Origin: Rhizobium sp. Root1220
Lineage (GTDB): Bacteria; Pseudomonadota; Alphaproteobacteria; Rhizobiales; Rhizobiaceae
DNA: 64,000 nt
Assembly (NCBI RefSeq): GCF_001426265.1
Contig: NZ_LMDG01000023.1
Span: 23,825-87,824, forward strand
Direction of reading: 5' to 3'
The notes beneath the pieces were generated by a model. It ran no database searches. It was given only the letters and a program-made list of their open reading frames with translations, and was not told the origin of the DNA. Positions 30,289 through 39,398 of this stretch are shown here, piece after piece. Each line of letters begins with the position of its first letter. Position 1 is the first letter of the stretch. Both the position numbers and the translations under genes were made by a program.

Positions 30289-30982
30289 GTTCCGATTCTG
30301 TGGCCACGAGTTTCCAGTTCGGATCGCGCGAGCGTGTGTCACGGGCAAAAGTCCAGAGGTCATTGACCTCAGCTACGTTTTCCGCATCGCCATCTATCAG
30401 CTTGTCGGCCTTGTCGTAGGTCGCAGAAATCAGTTGGCTGATAATCCGGACCGTAATCTGGCCTTCGCTGCCCTTGATCTCTGCATTTGTGATTTCGGCC
30501 TTGTCGATACCAACAAAGGTCGATTTCACTTTCTCGCCCTTGGCCTCACGATCGGAGATGGCAGCATCGAAACCATCGTAAACCTCGCGTGATAGCAAGC
30601 TTTTCAGGGCCTTCCGGTCACCGTCAGCAAAGGCCATGACGATCATTTCATAGGCCATACGGGCGCCGTCGACGAATTCCTTTGGACTGAACGAGGAATC
30701 TGCCTTGTTCATCTCGCGCAGCGATGCGTTGAGGGATGTGCCAACCGGCGCGAACGCATCGATCGCCGCAAAGCGATCTTCCTCTACGGCAGTGTCACGA
30801 CGCGGAAGTGTTACCACCTTGCTGGCGTCCGGCGTGTCCGCTCCCGCAGCATCGCGCGGCGTATAGAGGTCGCGCGGCGGCTTTTCATTTCCTGTGCGAC
30901 GACCAAGAACGTTGCGCAGCTGGAAAAAAATCAGCACTGCCGCCACGAGAAAAAACAATGTGATGAAGTCGTTTGAACCCAT
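30281..30982 (-). CDS. Tim44/TimA-family inner-membrane protein
   Basis: 233 residues from the ATG at 30982; a TTG four codons earlier is the only longer start. One N-terminal transmembrane helix (NDFITLFFLVAAVLIFFQL) is followed by a polar linker and a Tim44-like domain in the last ~150 residues (KEFVDGARMAYEMIVMAFADGDRK to WTFARDTRSRDPNWKLV). Bacterial members are related to the mitochondrial import motor subunit Tim44; in Caulobacter TimA is an inner-membrane protein. It heads an overlapping operon with MltA, Smr and XRE genes. Confidence 0.88.
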   Translation of the reverse strand: MGSNDFITLFFLVAAVLIFFQLRNVLGRRTGNEKPPRDLYTPRDAAGADTPDASKVVTLPRRDTAVEEDRFAAIDAFAPVGTSLNASLREMNKADSSFSPKEFVDGARMAYEMIVMAFADGDRKALKSLLSREVYDGFDAAISDREAKGEKVKSTFVGIDKAEITNAEIKGSEGQITVRIISQLISATYDKADKLIDGDAENVAEVNDLWTFARDTRSRDPNWKLVATESEHE

Positions 30983-31065
30983 ATCCCGCCGCAATCGCTG
31001 TTAGCATCCCTGATTTGTACTCCCATATAGTCTTCATAGACAGATGATTCAAATGGCTCAGCGAG

Positions 31066-31079
31066 TGTAGCTTGCTACA
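31066..31079. promoter_or_regulatory. Inverted repeat upstream of fxsA
   Basis: TGTAGC-TT-GCTACA, a perfect 6-base inverted repeat 30 bases before the fxsA start, in the divergent region shared with the Tim44-like gene. Possible operator; no regulator known. Confidence 0.35.
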
Positions 31080-31109
31080 ATCGATTTCGACGAATCCCGG
31101 AAGGATACG

Positions 31110-31613
31110 ATGCCCCTTAAAATCTTACCCGCTTTCCTGCTACTATTACCGCTCGGCGAGATTGCCGGCTTTGTGCTGGTCGGACGGGCACTCGGACTCT
31201 GGCCGACCCTGGCACTGGTCATGCTGAGCTTTATCTTCGGGATGGCGCTGCTGAAGCGCCAGGGTATAGGCATACTGCGTCGCATGTCGGCAGAGGGACG
31301 AACCGGGGCAATGCCTGGCCGTGAGTTGCTGCGTCCGGCGATGCTCGTTATCGCCTCGCTGTTGCTCATCGTCCCGGGGTTCATCACGGATATATTGGCC
31401 ATTCTCATTTTTATTCCGGCCGTGCGCGATCTCGCCTGGAAGTATATCAGCCGACGATTCGTCGTCGTTGGCCAGCCCAAGGGGTTCAGCGGATCGTCAC
31501 AGCGCTCCGACCGTGGGAGTCCCGATATAAAGGTCGTTGATCTGGACGAGGAGGACTACCGGCGCACATCCGACGGCAAATCTCCGTGGTCCGGCAAAAA
31601 CCTTGGAGAATAA
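31110..31613 (+). CDS. fxsA: FxsA-family cytoplasmic membrane protein
   Basis: 167 residues, start supported by GGAAGGA. Hydrophobic segments near residues 5-30, 31-48 and 73-100 match the FxsA pattern, with the conserved ILPAFLLLLPLGEIAGFVLVG opening and PGFITDILAILIFIPAVRDL. The C-terminal 45 residues are hydrophilic. The E. coli member confers resistance to phage T7 exclusion by F; the cellular role in rhizobia is unknown. Here it sits upstream of secB. Confidence 0.87.
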   Translation: MPLKILPAFLLLLPLGEIAGFVLVGRALGLWPTLALVMLSFIFGMALLKRQGIGILRRMSAEGRTGAMPGRELLRPAMLVIASLLLIVPGFITDILAILIFIPAVRDLAWKYISRRFVVVGQPKGFSGSSQRSDRGSPDIKVVDLDEEDYRRTSDGKSPWSGKNLGE

Positions 31614-31669
31614 GGGGTGACCTCCCTTGCGACGGCAGGGGCTCAGGGTTGTAACACTACCCTCGAAAT

Positions 31670-31688
31670 GATAGATGCCGCATCTATC
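31670..31688 (+). promoter_or_regulatory. Stem-loop just upstream of the secB ribosome site
   Basis: GATAGATG-CCG-CATCTATC, perfect 8-base arms with a 3-base loop, ending 23 bases before the secB ATG and about 10 bases before its GAGGAAAAG ribosome site. No T run follows, so it is not a typical terminator of fxsA. It may be an operator or a leader RNA hairpin. Confidence 0.45.
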
Positions 31689-31711
31689 CAAAGCCTCTCG
31701 AGGAAAAGCCA

Positions 31712-32188
31712 ATGGCCAACGAAGACAGCAATAACGGTGCGACGAGCCCGAGCCTAACCATCCTTGCCCAGTACACGAAGGATCTTTCCTTTGAAAACCC
31801 GGGAGCTCCGCGTTCGTTGCAGGCTCGTGACAAGGCTCCGGCCATCAATATCAACGTCAATGTCAACGCCAATCCGCTTTCCGACACGGACTTCGACGTG
31901 GTTCTTTCGCTCAACGCCGAAGCCAAGGACGACGACAAGACGGTTTTTCATACCGAGCTTGTCTATGGCGGTGTTTTCCGGATCGCCGGCTTCCCGCAGG
32001 AGCACATGCTACCGGTTCTCTTCATCGAGTGCCCGCGCATGTTGTTCCCGTTTGCGCGCCAGATCATTGCCGACGTCACCCGCAATGGAGGTTTTCCGCC
32101 GCTGATGATCGATCCGATCGACTTTTCCCAGATGTTCGCGCAGCGCGTTGCCGAAGAGCAGACTCGCGCCAAGGTTCAGGCAAACTGA
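31712..32188 (+). CDS. secB: Protein-export chaperone SecB
   Basis: 158 residues, standard length. Family features include [61 protein letters not shown] and [11 protein letters not shown]. It keeps precursor proteins unfolded and hands them to SecA at the membrane. The ribosome site GAGGAAAAG is strong; the gene ends at a shared terminator with dnaQ. Confidence 0.97.
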   Translation: MANEDSNNGATSPSLTILAQYTKDLSFENPGAPRSLQARDKAPAININVNVNANPLSDTDFDVVLSLNAEAKDDDKTVFHTELVYGGVFRIAGFPQEHMLPVLFIECPRMLFPFARQIIADVTRNGGFPPLMIDPIDFSQMFAQRVAEEQTRAKVQAN

Positions 32189-32214
32189 ACCAATATCCTT
32201 GTGAGTGAGATTCG

Positions 32215-32240
32215 ATGCCCGGGACAAGCCCGGGCATTTT
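32215..32240. terminator. Terminator between secB and dnaQ
   Basis: ATGCCCGGG / CCCGGGCAT 9-base stem with a 5-base loop, then TTTTC on the plus strand. It serves secB; dnaQ ends at its last base on the other strand. Confidence 0.85.
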
Positions 32241-32950
32241 CAATTTGGCAGATCGTATTTTGCCCAGATACTCTTTTGACCAAGTTTCGCGATCAGCGCG
32301 TCATGGGCTTGCTGCTCTTCGCCGCTCAGACGCGCCGCAAGTTGCCGCGGTCGTGTGATCGTGCCAACGATGATCTCCTCGATTGCCGTTTCCTGCCCGT
32401 TTGAATTGCTCGATGCCACGCCAAGGCCAAGGGCTGCCTGGCGCCCCCCGATCATTTCGATGTAAACGTCCGCAAGCAGCTCGGAATCGAGAAGCGCACC
32501 ATGCTTTGCCCGGTGTGAGTTGTCGATACCATATCGACGGCAGAGCGCGTCGAGTGAATTGGGACCCATGGGGTGCTTGCGGCGCGCCATGGAGAGGGTA
32601 TCCGTTACACGCTCGGGAAGAATTGGCGGAAGCCCAATTCTCGCAAACTCGGCGTTCATAAAGCCCATGTCGAAGGTGGCGTTGTGTGCGATCCACTTGG
32701 CGTCGCCGAAGAAATCAAGAATTTGCTGCGCGAGATCCGCAAAGAGTGGCTTGTCCTTCAAAAACTCATCTGTGATGCCGTGCACAGCGAGCGCATCGGG
32801 GTGGACTTTCTGGTTCGATGGATTGACGTAGAGATGGATCGTCCGTCCGGTTGGGAAATGGTTGTCCAACTCGATGCCGCCAATCTCAATGATGCGGTCC
32901 ACGCGATTGTCCAAACCCGTGGTTTCCGTATCAAAAATGATCTCACGCAT
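32240..32950 (-). CDS. dnaQ: DNA polymerase III epsilon subunit (proofreading exonuclease)
   Basis: 236 residues. The DEDDh 3'-5' exonuclease motifs are complete: Exo I FDTETTGLD, Exo II AHNATFDMGFMN and Exo III HRAKHGALLDSELLADVY. It edits misincorporated bases in the replicase core. GGAG lies 9 bases before the start, and the gene overlaps coaE by 8 bases. It is the last gene of the ppsR-maf-aroE-coaE-dnaQ run leading away from oriC. Confidence 0.96.
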   Translation of the reverse strand: MREIIFDTETTGLDNRVDRIIEIGGIELDNHFPTGRTIHLYVNPSNQKVHPDALAVHGITDEFLKDKPLFADLAQQILDFFGDAKWIAHNATFDMGFMNAEFARIGLPPILPERVTDTLSMARRKHPMGPNSLDALCRRYGIDNSHRAKHGALLDSELLADVYIEMIGGRQAALGLGVASSNSNGQETAIEEIIVGTITRPRQLAARLSGEEQQAHDALIAKLGQKSIWAKYDLPN

Positions 32951-33554
32951 TCAGAAAATCTCCACTGGCGAGCCGCCGCTTCAGGTCTGCTACGATTTCA
33001 GCGACTCGCTCTCTGGCCGTCTCGATGCTGTGACCGGTATCAATCAGATAATCGGCTCTCGCACGTTTTTCCGCATCGGGCGTTTGACGCGCGAGAATCA
33101 TATTGAATTTTTCCTCCGTCATGTTGGGCCGCGCAAGTACCCGCCGACGCTGAATCTGTGGATCGCAGCTTACAACGACAACGACATCGACTCTTTCTTG
33201 GGCTCCTGTCTCGAACAGCAGGGGGATATCGAGCAGAACCATCTCCGCGCCGCGGCTCTCCTCGCGAGCAACAAACTCGGCCTCACGTCTTCGCACTAGG
33301 GGGTGAACGATTTCCTCGAGGCGCTTGAAACCCTCCGGCCGAAGAGCCAGCTGGCGTCCGAGCTCCTGTCGGTCCACCGCCCCAGCCTTTAGGGTACCGG
33401 GAAATACAGCATCGACGAGCGGTGCCGCCTCACCCGCATAAAGGTCATGGACGATCGCATCGGAATCGCTGACCGGAATCCCGGCTTCCGCAAACAGCCG
33501 TGTCATGGTCGATTTTCCCATGCCGATAGAGCCTGTCAGCCCGATCCTCAACAT
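32943..33554 (-). CDS. coaE: Dephospho-CoA kinase
   Basis: 203 residues. The P-loop GLTGSIGMGKST is at the N-terminus, followed by DSDAIVHDLY and the DIPLLFETG segment typical of CoaE. It phosphorylates the 3'-hydroxyl of dephospho-CoA, the final CoA step. It shares one base with the aroE stop (TGATG) and 8 bases with dnaQ. Confidence 0.96.
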   Translation of the reverse strand: MLRIGLTGSIGMGKSTMTRLFAEAGIPVSDSDAIVHDLYAGEAAPLVDAVFPGTLKAGAVDRQELGRQLALRPEGFKRLEEIVHPLVRRREAEFVAREESRGAEMVLLDIPLLFETGAQERVDVVVVVSCDPQIQRRRVLARPNMTEEKFNMILARQTPDAEKRARADYLIDTGHSIETARERVAEIVADLKRRLASGDFLNA

Positions 33555-34411
33555 CAGTGTCGTTCCATATCAGCGATAACCGCCGCACGCAGCGTCTCAT
33601 CGACGGCCGGCCGATATCCGAACCATTTCTCGAAGCCTGGAACCGCCTGGTGCAACAGCATGCCTAGTCCGTCCACGATAGAAAACCCTTGTGCTTCGGC
33701 CTGGGCAAGTATCGGCGTCTTAAGAGGCACATAGACAATATCGGTGACGACGGCGCTGTCAGCTAGCGGCGTAAAGTCTATCCGTGGTGCTTCGTCGCCG
33801 TCCATCCCAAGGGACGTCGTATTGATGAACAGGCCCGCGCCTTTCATTATCTCCGGAAGTGATGACATTGGATGAGCATGCACCTTGGGGCCGAAGCGGT
33901 CGGCAAGTTCATGCGCCCGTTCAATCGTTCGGTTGACGATGTGGATCTCATCCAGCCCACGGTCCCGAACTGCTTGAATCACCGCACGGCTGGCGCCGCC
34001 GGCGCCAAGAATGATGGCAGATCGGACCTTGTCCCAACCGGGACGGCGCTCATCCAGATTGGCCGTGAAGCCGCGGCCGTCGGTATTCGTCGCTCGAAGC
34101 CTGCCGTCCTCGAGCCAAAGCGTGTTCGACGCACCAAGCTCCTCGGAAAGTTCATCCGGTTGATCGGCCAGCCTGAAAGCCATTTCCTTGTGCGGAATCG
34201 TGACATTGCCTCCGACGAACCCTGAATCGCCGCTCTTCAATGCCTGGATGAATGCGGGGAACTCGGCCGGCGTCACCTCATGCGCGCCATAACTGCCTGG
34301 AAGATCGAGTGCTTTCAGCCAGTGGCCATGGATCAGCGGTGAACGCGAATGCTTGATCGGGAAGCCGGTAACAAACGCGCGCGGTCCCAATGTTTCACGT
34401 GAATCATCCAT
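33554..34411 (-). CDS. aroE: Shikimate dehydrogenase
   Basis: 285 residues from the ATG at 34411; a GTG at 34423 is also in frame. It reduces 3-dehydroshikimate with NADPH. The substrate site has [11 protein letters not shown], the catalytic lysine is in [10 protein letters not shown] and the aspartate in NTDGRGF; the NADP loop is GAGGASRAV. The second to seventh codons of the gene carry a parS-like sequence (34391-34406), so the N-terminal DDSRETLG peptide is partly dictated by that site. The start overlaps maf by 8 bases. Confidence 0.95.
   Translation of the reverse strand: MDDSRETLGPRAFVTGFPIKHSRSPLIHGHWLKALDLPGSYGAHEVTPAEFPAFIQALKSGDSGFVGGNVTIPHKEMAFRLADQPDELSEELGASNTLWLEDGRLRATNTDGRGFTANLDERRPGWDKVRSAIILGAGGASRAVIQAVRDRGLDEIHIVNRTIERAHELADRFGPKVHAHPMSSLPEIMKGAGLFINTTSLGMDGDEAPRIDFTPLADSAVVTDIVYVPLKTPILAQAEAQGFSIVDGLGMLLHQAVPGFEKWFGYRPAVDETLRAAVIADMERH
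34391..34406. other. parS-like site inside aroE
   Basis: TGTTTCACGTGAATCA matches the parS consensus TGTTTCACGTGAAACA at 15 of 16 positions. It lies at the very start of aroE, about 1.7 kb left of the putative oriC, and is the only parS-like site seen on that side. Confidence 0.75.
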
Positions 34412-35003
34412 CGATGGCACCAAGCTCCCTCAGTTTTTGCAGCAATGGCAACATGGGCAATCCCAGGATTGTAAAATAGTCGCCGTCAATTCTCGAGAAT
34501 AACTGCAATCCCTCGCCTTCCAGCTGGTAGGCACCGACGCTGGCCAGGGCTTTTGCTCCCACCCGGTTCAGATGCCGATGAATGAAATCGTCACTTAGGG
34601 GGCGCATCGTCAATTCCGCATGCGATACGTGCTCCCAGACGATATCGCCGTCACGCGCGAGAGCGACGGCGCTGTTTAGCCGGTGCGTCTTGTCCGACAG
34701 CGCCCGAAGATGGTTTCCCGCATCGGCCATATCCCTGGGCTTATGGAAAGTACGATCCGCCAGCGACATCGTTTGGTCGGAGCCAATCACCAAATGGCCT
34801 GCAAAGCGATCACTGACTTCCTTTGCCTTCGCTTTCGCGAGAACAAGTGCAACAGCGTCTGGCGTAGCCCCGTCCCTCTCCAGGGGAGCTTCGATCGCCC
34901 GTTCATCGATGACGGCAGGTTCGGAGTCGAACACAAGCCCTGCATTCTCCATCAGCATCCGGCGAAACGGGCTCGACGATGCGAGCAGGAGTTTTGGTGT
35001 CAT
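34404..35003 (-). CDS. maf: Maf family nucleoside triphosphate pyrophosphatase
   Basis: 199 residues from the ATG at 35003 ([15 protein letters not shown]); the open frame runs 21 codons further into ppsR without family similarity. Maf signatures are the N-terminal [11 protein letters not shown], the VIGSDQTMS aspartate loop and the C-terminal [19 protein letters not shown]. It hydrolyses non-canonical or canonical NTPs to NMPs and has been linked to division control. It follows ppsR by 37 bases. Confidence 0.93.
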   Translation of the reverse strand: MTPKLLLASSSPFRRMLMENAGLVFDSEPAVIDERAIEAPLERDGATPDAVALVLAKAKAKEVSDRFAGHLVIGSDQTMSLADRTFHKPRDMADAGNHLRALSDKTHRLNSAVALARDGDIVWEHVSHAELTMRPLSDDFIHRHLNRVGAKALASVGAYQLEGEGLQLFSRIDGDYFTILGLPMLPLLQKLRELGAIDG

Positions 35004-35040
35004 CGAGACCTCGCGGGCGTATAGTTGTAGTTGCCAGCGC

Positions 35041-35862
35041 TTACCGCAGCTTCGGCCGAAGGGCAACGATTGCGGCCGCCGTCTCCTCGATAGATCGCCG
35101 GGTTACGTCGATCAGCGGCCAATTGTGCCGAGCGGACAGGGACCGGGCGTATTTCAATTCCTCCGAAATGGCGGCGCGATCGGTGTACTGTCCCCGATCA
35201 AAGCCTGGGGTCGCGCCCAGAATCCGATTCTCTCGAACCTGGGATATCCGATCGGTTGTGGCAATGAGACATACGATCAATGGCTTTGGCGCCGAAAACA
35301 GTGCGTCGGGGAGTGGTACGCCGTAGACGATGGGGATGTTGGCGGTCTTGATGCCGCGATTGGCGAGATAGATACTCGTCGGCGTCTTTGAGGTTCGACT
35401 GATGCCGATGATCACGACGTCAGCGTCGTTATAGTCGTCCGGCATCTGGCCATCGTCGTGATCCATCGTGAAGTTAAGGGCTTCGATGCGGGCGAAGTAT
35501 CCCGCATTCATCACGTGCTGGGCGCCGACACGACGGCGCGACGGGGCCCCGAGGTAGATTTGAAAGGCATTGATGACGGGCTCGAGCACATTGACAGACG
35601 CCACGCCCATCTCTGCGCAACGCTGATCGATAAAGATTGCCAGCTCACGGTCGACGATTGTGTAGAGAACGATGCCCGGCTGGCTGTCAATCGACTGAAG
35701 AACCTGCAGCAGTTGCTTCCGATTTCGAATGAGTGGGTAGACGTGTTCGATGGGCTGGGCGGATTTGAACTGCGCCGACGCAGCGCGACCCGCCGAAATG
35801 AGAGTCTCACCCGTCGAGTCAGAAATCAGATGCAGATGGAAGAAGTTCGTTCGGTTCTCCAC
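35041..35862 (-). CDS. ppsR: Pyruvate,phosphate dikinase regulatory protein family (bifunctional kinase/pyrophosphorylase)
   Basis: 273 residues from a GTG at 35862, preferred because AGGTGG lies 11 bases upstream and the protein begins (M)[19 protein letters not shown] as in homologs; another in-frame GTG lies at 35877. The DUF299/PPSRP family phosphorylates and dephosphorylates pyruvate phosphate dikinase or PEP synthase using ADP or Pi. The P-loop is [13 protein letters not shown]. It is the first gene left of the putative origin and is divergent from hemE. Confidence 0.92.
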   Translation of the reverse strand: MENRTNFFHLHLISDSTGETLISAGRAASAQFKSAQPIEHVYPLIRNRKQLLQVLQSIDSQPGIVLYTIVDRELAIFIDQRCAEMGVASVNVLEPVINAFQIYLGAPSRRRVGAQHVMNAGYFARIEALNFTMDHDDGQMPDDYNDADVVIIGISRTSKTPTSIYLANRGIKTANIPIVYGVPLPDALFSAPKPLIVCLIATTDRISQVRENRILGATPGFDRGQYTDRAAISEELKYARSLSARHNWPLIDVTRRSIEETAAAIVALRPKLR

Positions 35863-36267
35863 GATATTTTCGGCCACCTGTTGAAAAGACTGGATGACGG
35901 AGAGCTAAGGGGCCAGCCAAGGGTAAGGCAAGGGAAAACATGCCTACTTTTCCACAATTCGGATTCTCAGAGATGAGTTCCGGACGGTCTGTGGGTTCTG
36001 TGGAAACGTTTGGCTCGCGGGACAGATACACGGAGTTTGTCCACAGTTCTGGCTGAACATCGAGGTTTAACATCACGTTGTAATCATTATATCTTCTTGC
36101 CTCCGTCCACAATTTCCACGAATTCGTTTGCAGCGCCTTTCGACTTCATAAGCGCGAGCGCGACAAATCGCTTCGGCGGTGGACGGATTTTAATCCTTGA
36201 TAGAAACAGACTCTAAGAAATAGAAACCTTTTAAAAGATCTTTTATATTTTTATAGGGAAGAAGTGT
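35863..36267. other. oriC: Putative chromosomal replication origin (oriC)
   Basis: A 405-base non-coding region between divergent ppsR and hemE. DnaA-box-like sequences are TTTTCCACA (35948-35956) and TTGTCCACA (36037-36045), each one mismatch from TTATCCACA, TGTGGAAAC (35999-36007, reverse orientation), CCGTCCACA (36103-36111) and ATTTCCACG (36112-36120). An AT-rich block at about 36187-36256, including overlapping palindromes CTTTTAAAAG (36228-36237) and AAAAGATCTTTT (36233-36244), could be the unwinding element and also the hemE promoter region. The neighbourhood of hemE is the established oriC location in Caulobacter and Sinorhizobium meliloti. Genes near it point outward on both sides. 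Confidence 0.8.
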
Positions 36268-37305
36268 GTGACTGAAATCCGCCGGAAAATTATCAGGGTA
36301 TTGGACGGCGAAACGCTCAGTCCTCCTCCCATCTGGTTGATGCGCCAAGCAGGAAGATATCTGCCTGAGTATCGAGAAACCCGGGCGAGAGCCGGAAGCT
36401 TCCTCGACCTCTGTTACACACCAGACCACGCAGTGGAGGTCACGCTGCAGCCGATCCGGCGGTATGGCTTCGATGCAGCGATATTGTTTTCGGATATTCT
36501 CGTCATCCCTGATGCGATGAAGCGCAACGTCCGCTTCACCGAAGGACACGGGCCTCAAATGGATCCGATCGATGAGGCTGGCATCTCCAGGATCGAAACC
36601 GAGCATTTGATCGACTACCTCATGCCGGTTCTTGAGACAGTCCGGCGGCTGAGGAATGAATTGCCGTCGGAAACCGCTCTACTCGGGTTTTGCGGTGCTC
36701 CTTGGACGGTTGCGACCTATATGATCGCGGGCCACGGGACACCGGATCAGGCTCCTGCCCGCCTTTTCGCTTACCGATACCCGAAGGCTTTCGAGCGTCT
36801 GCTGCTGTTGCTCGCTGATGTGTCCGCCGACTATCTGGTGGCACAGATTGATGCAGGTGCTGATGCCGTTCAGATATTTGATTCCTGGGCTGGTGTTCTC
36901 GGCGAACGCGAGTTTGAGGCATATGCTGTTAAGCCGGTTGCCCGGATGATCTCATCGATCAAAGCGCGACGGCCGGAGGCACGGATCATCGCGTTCGCCA
37001 AGGGCGCGGGTTATCTTCTGAAGCAATACCGGCAGAAGACAAAAGCCGATGCGATTGGCCTTGACTGGTCTGTGCCGCTGGAATTCGCGGCGGAGCTGCA
37101 AAAGGACGGACCCGTTCAAGGCAATCTGGATCCGATGCGTGTCGTGGCGGGCGGCGTCGCGCTCGAGGACGGTATCGACGACATCCTGCAGCAGCTTGGC
37201 AATGGACCGCTGATATTCAACTTGGGACATGGAATAACACCGCAGGCCGATCCGGAAAATGTCCGGCTCCTTGTCGAGCGGGTCCGTGGGCGGGGCACCG
37301 TTTGA
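36268..37305 (+). CDS. hemE: Uroporphyrinogen decarboxylase
   Basis: 345 residues starting at GTG 36268 behind AGGGAAG. It decarboxylates the four acetate groups of uroporphyrinogen III to give coproporphyrinogen III. Signature motifs are [14 protein letters not shown] at the N-terminus, [11 protein letters not shown] with the catalytic aspartate, and [13 protein letters not shown]. It lies immediately right of the putative origin, and its stop overlaps hemJ by one base. Confidence 0.97.
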   Translation: MTEIRRKIIRVLDGETLSPPPIWLMRQAGRYLPEYRETRARAGSFLDLCYTPDHAVEVTLQPIRRYGFDAAILFSDILVIPDAMKRNVRFTEGHGPQMDPIDEAGISRIETEHLIDYLMPVLETVRRLRNELPSETALLGFCGAPWTVATYMIAGHGTPDQAPARLFAYRYPKAFERLLLLLADVSADYLVAQIDAGADAVQIFDSWAGVLGEREFEAYAVKPVARMISSIKARRPEARIIAFAKGAGYLLKQYRQKTKADAIGLDWSVPLEFAAELQKDGPVQGNLDPMRVVAGGVALEDGIDDILQQLGNGPLIFNLGHGITPQADPENVRLLVERVRGRGTV

Positions 37306-37841
37306 TGGAAAGGCAGACCGACGCGAAACCAGGTACCTACGCCCGTCGCCGTGCCCATCTCGCGATCGCCTTTTTTGGTTTATTGGCCGCGGGCCTTTTC
37401 GTTTGGAATCCGGACGATCTCTATCTCTGGATCAAGGCGCTTCACATCATTGCGGTGATCTCCTGGATGGCAGGACTGTTCTATATGCCGAGGCTGTTCA
37501 TCTATCACACCGATGCGGAGCGAGGATCTGTGCAGTCTGAAACCTTCAAGGTGATGGAACGACGGCTCCTGAAGGTCATCATGAACCCGGCGATGATGCT
37601 AACGTGGATCCTCGGTCTTTACCTCGCCTGGTCTGTCTACGGCTTTCAGGGTGGATGGCTGCATGCGAAAATTGGTCTGGTTGTTCTCCTGACTGTCGTT
37701 CACATCTTCTTCAGCAGGGCGGTCAATGCGTTTGATCGCGACCAGAATCGCCGATCGGCGCGTTATTGGCGCTTCATGAACGAGGCGCCGACCGTTCTTA
37801 TGATCGCGATCGTGATACTGGTGGTGGTCAAGCCGTTCTGA
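37305..37841 (+). CDS. hemJ: Protoporphyrinogen oxidase HemJ
   Basis: 178 residues from the ATG at 37305, one base overlapping the hemE stop (TGATG). Four to five membrane helices are visible. The HemJ histidine region ALHIIAVISWMAGLFYMPRLFIYH and the conserved KVMERRLLKVIMNPAM segment support the call. HemJ replaces HemG/HemY in most Alphaproteobacteria, oxidising protoporphyrinogen IX in the inner membrane, so it acts after HemE in the same pathway. Confidence 0.92.
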   Translation: MERQTDAKPGTYARRRAHLAIAFFGLLAAGLFVWNPDDLYLWIKALHIIAVISWMAGLFYMPRLFIYHTDAERGSVQSETFKVMERRLLKVIMNPAMMLTWILGLYLAWSVYGFQGGWLHAKIGLVVLLTVVHIFFSRAVNAFDRDQNRRSARYWRFMNEAPTVLMIAIVILVVVKPF

Positions 37842-38037
37842 GCGGAAATGGAGATCAAGTTAAATTTGCTTCATTTTAAGCAGCCCCCTTGCGGCGGTCC
37901 GCCTTACTCGCTATTTTCCCCTCACCTCATCCTTGTGGCATGTATGTAAAGTTTGATCGTCTACGATTGTTTCGCAGGACCGGTCACAGCCTCGACATCG
38001 CCTTTCCCCTTCATAAATATAGAGTAATGGTCACTTC

Positions 38038-39303
38038 ATGGCTGAAATGAAGCTTCAAGAACTTAAGAGTAAATCCCCGACGGATCTGCTGGCATTTGCC
38101 GAATCGCTCGAGGTCGAAAATGCAAGCACAATGCGCAAACAGGAATTGATGTTTGCTATACTCAAAGTGCTTGCTAGCCAGGATGTTGAGATTATTGGCG
38201 AAGGTGTGGTGGAGGTCCTGCAGGACGGTTTTGGTTTCCTGCGATCGCCGAGTGCCAACTATCTTCCGGGCCCTGACGATATTTACATATCGCCCTCCCA
38301 GATACGCCGCTTCTCGCTGAAGACCGGCGATACGGTTGAAGGGCCAATCCGTGGACCGAAGGAGGGCGAGCGCTATTTTGCGTTGCTCAAAGTCAACACC
38401 ATCAACTTCGACGATCCCGAAAAAATCCGACATAAAGTTCACTTCGACAACCTGACGCCGCTTTACCCGAACGAACGATTCAAGATGGAACTCGATGTTC
38501 CGACGAACAAGGATCTATCCTCGCGGGTTATCGATCTGGTGGCGCCCCTGGGCAAGGGCCAACGTGGCCTGATCGTCGCACCGCCTCGTACCGGTAAGAC
38601 CGTCCTGCTTCAGAACATTGCGCATTCGATCACCGCGAATCACCCGGAGTGCTACCTGATCGTTCTCCTGATCGATGAGCGGCCGGAAGAAGTAACGGAT
38701 ATGCAGCGTTCGGTTCGGGGTGAAGTCATATCGTCGACGTTCGATGAGCCTGCAACCCGCCACGTGCAGGTTGCGGAAATGGTGATCGAGAAGGCGAAGC
38801 GTCTCGTCGAACACGGGCGCGACGTGGTGATCCTGCTTGACTCGATCACGCGCCTTGGCCGTGCATACAACACCGTCGTTCCGTCTTCAGGTAAGGTGCT
38901 GACCGGTGGTGTCGACGCAAATGCGCTACAGCGACCGAAGCGGTTTTTTGGTGCTGCACGCAATATCGAGGAAGGCGGATCGCTGACGATTATCGCGACC
39001 GCCCTCATTGACACTGGCAGCCGTATGGATGAGGTGATTTTCGAAGAGTTCAAGGGCACCGGAAACTCGGAAATTGTTCTCGATCGCAAGGTTGCAGACA
39101 AGCGCATCTTCCCTGCGATGGATATCCTGAAGTCCGGCACACGAAAGGAAGACCTTCTCGTGCCGCGTCAAGACTTGCAGAAGATCTTCGTACTGCGGCG
39201 CATTCTGGCCCCGATGGGCACAACCGACGCAATTGAGTTCCTTATCGACAAGCTGAAACAGACTAAGAGTAACCCTGATTTCTTCGAGTCGATGAATACT
39301 TAA
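38038..39303 (+). CDS. rho: Transcription termination factor Rho
   Basis: 421 residues, standard length without the large insertions of Actinobacteria. The N-terminal helix bundle is followed by the cold-shock-like RNA domain ([11 protein letters not shown]), the P-loop [14 protein letters not shown], the Q-loop/R-loop region and [12 protein letters not shown]. The hexamer translocates along nascent RNA and releases RNA polymerase. A 196-base leader precedes it; I saw no recognisable attenuator there, although rho is often autoregulated. Confidence 0.98.
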   Translation: MAEMKLQELKSKSPTDLLAFAESLEVENASTMRKQELMFAILKVLASQDVEIIGEGVVEVLQDGFGFLRSPSANYLPGPDDIYISPSQIRRFSLKTGDTVEGPIRGPKEGERYFALLKVNTINFDDPEKIRHKVHFDNLTPLYPNERFKMELDVPTNKDLSSRVIDLVAPLGKGQRGLIVAPPRTGKTVLLQNIAHSITANHPECYLIVLLIDERPEEVTDMQRSVRGEVISSTFDEPATRHVQVAEMVIEKAKRLVEHGRDVVILLDSITRLGRAYNTVVPSSGKVLTGGVDANALQRPKRFFGAARNIEEGGSLTIIATALIDTGSRMDEVIFEEFKGTGNSEIVLDRKVADKRIFPAMDILKSGTRKEDLLVPRQDLQKIFVLRRILAPMGTTDAIEFLIDKLKQTKSNPDFFESMNT

Positions 39304-39323
39304 TCCTTAGCCGGATTCAAAGT

Positions 39324-39360
39324 GAGAGCCGGTCACCCAACGTGGCCGGCTCTCGCATTT
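39324..39360 (+). terminator. Hairpin after rho
   Basis: GAGAGCCGG / CCGGCTCTC 9-base stem with a 13-base loop followed by GCATTT, starting 21 bases after the rho stop. The T run is short. Confidence 0.6.
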
Positions 39361-39398
39361 CAGGAGATCGATTCGCCTTCGAACCAAACGGATTTGGA

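Noticed and set aside
36067..36081. CtrA-type site (TTAA-N7-TTAA) in oriC
   Set aside because: Only the first TTAA half is present (36067-36070); the second half reads TTGT, so it is too degenerate to call.
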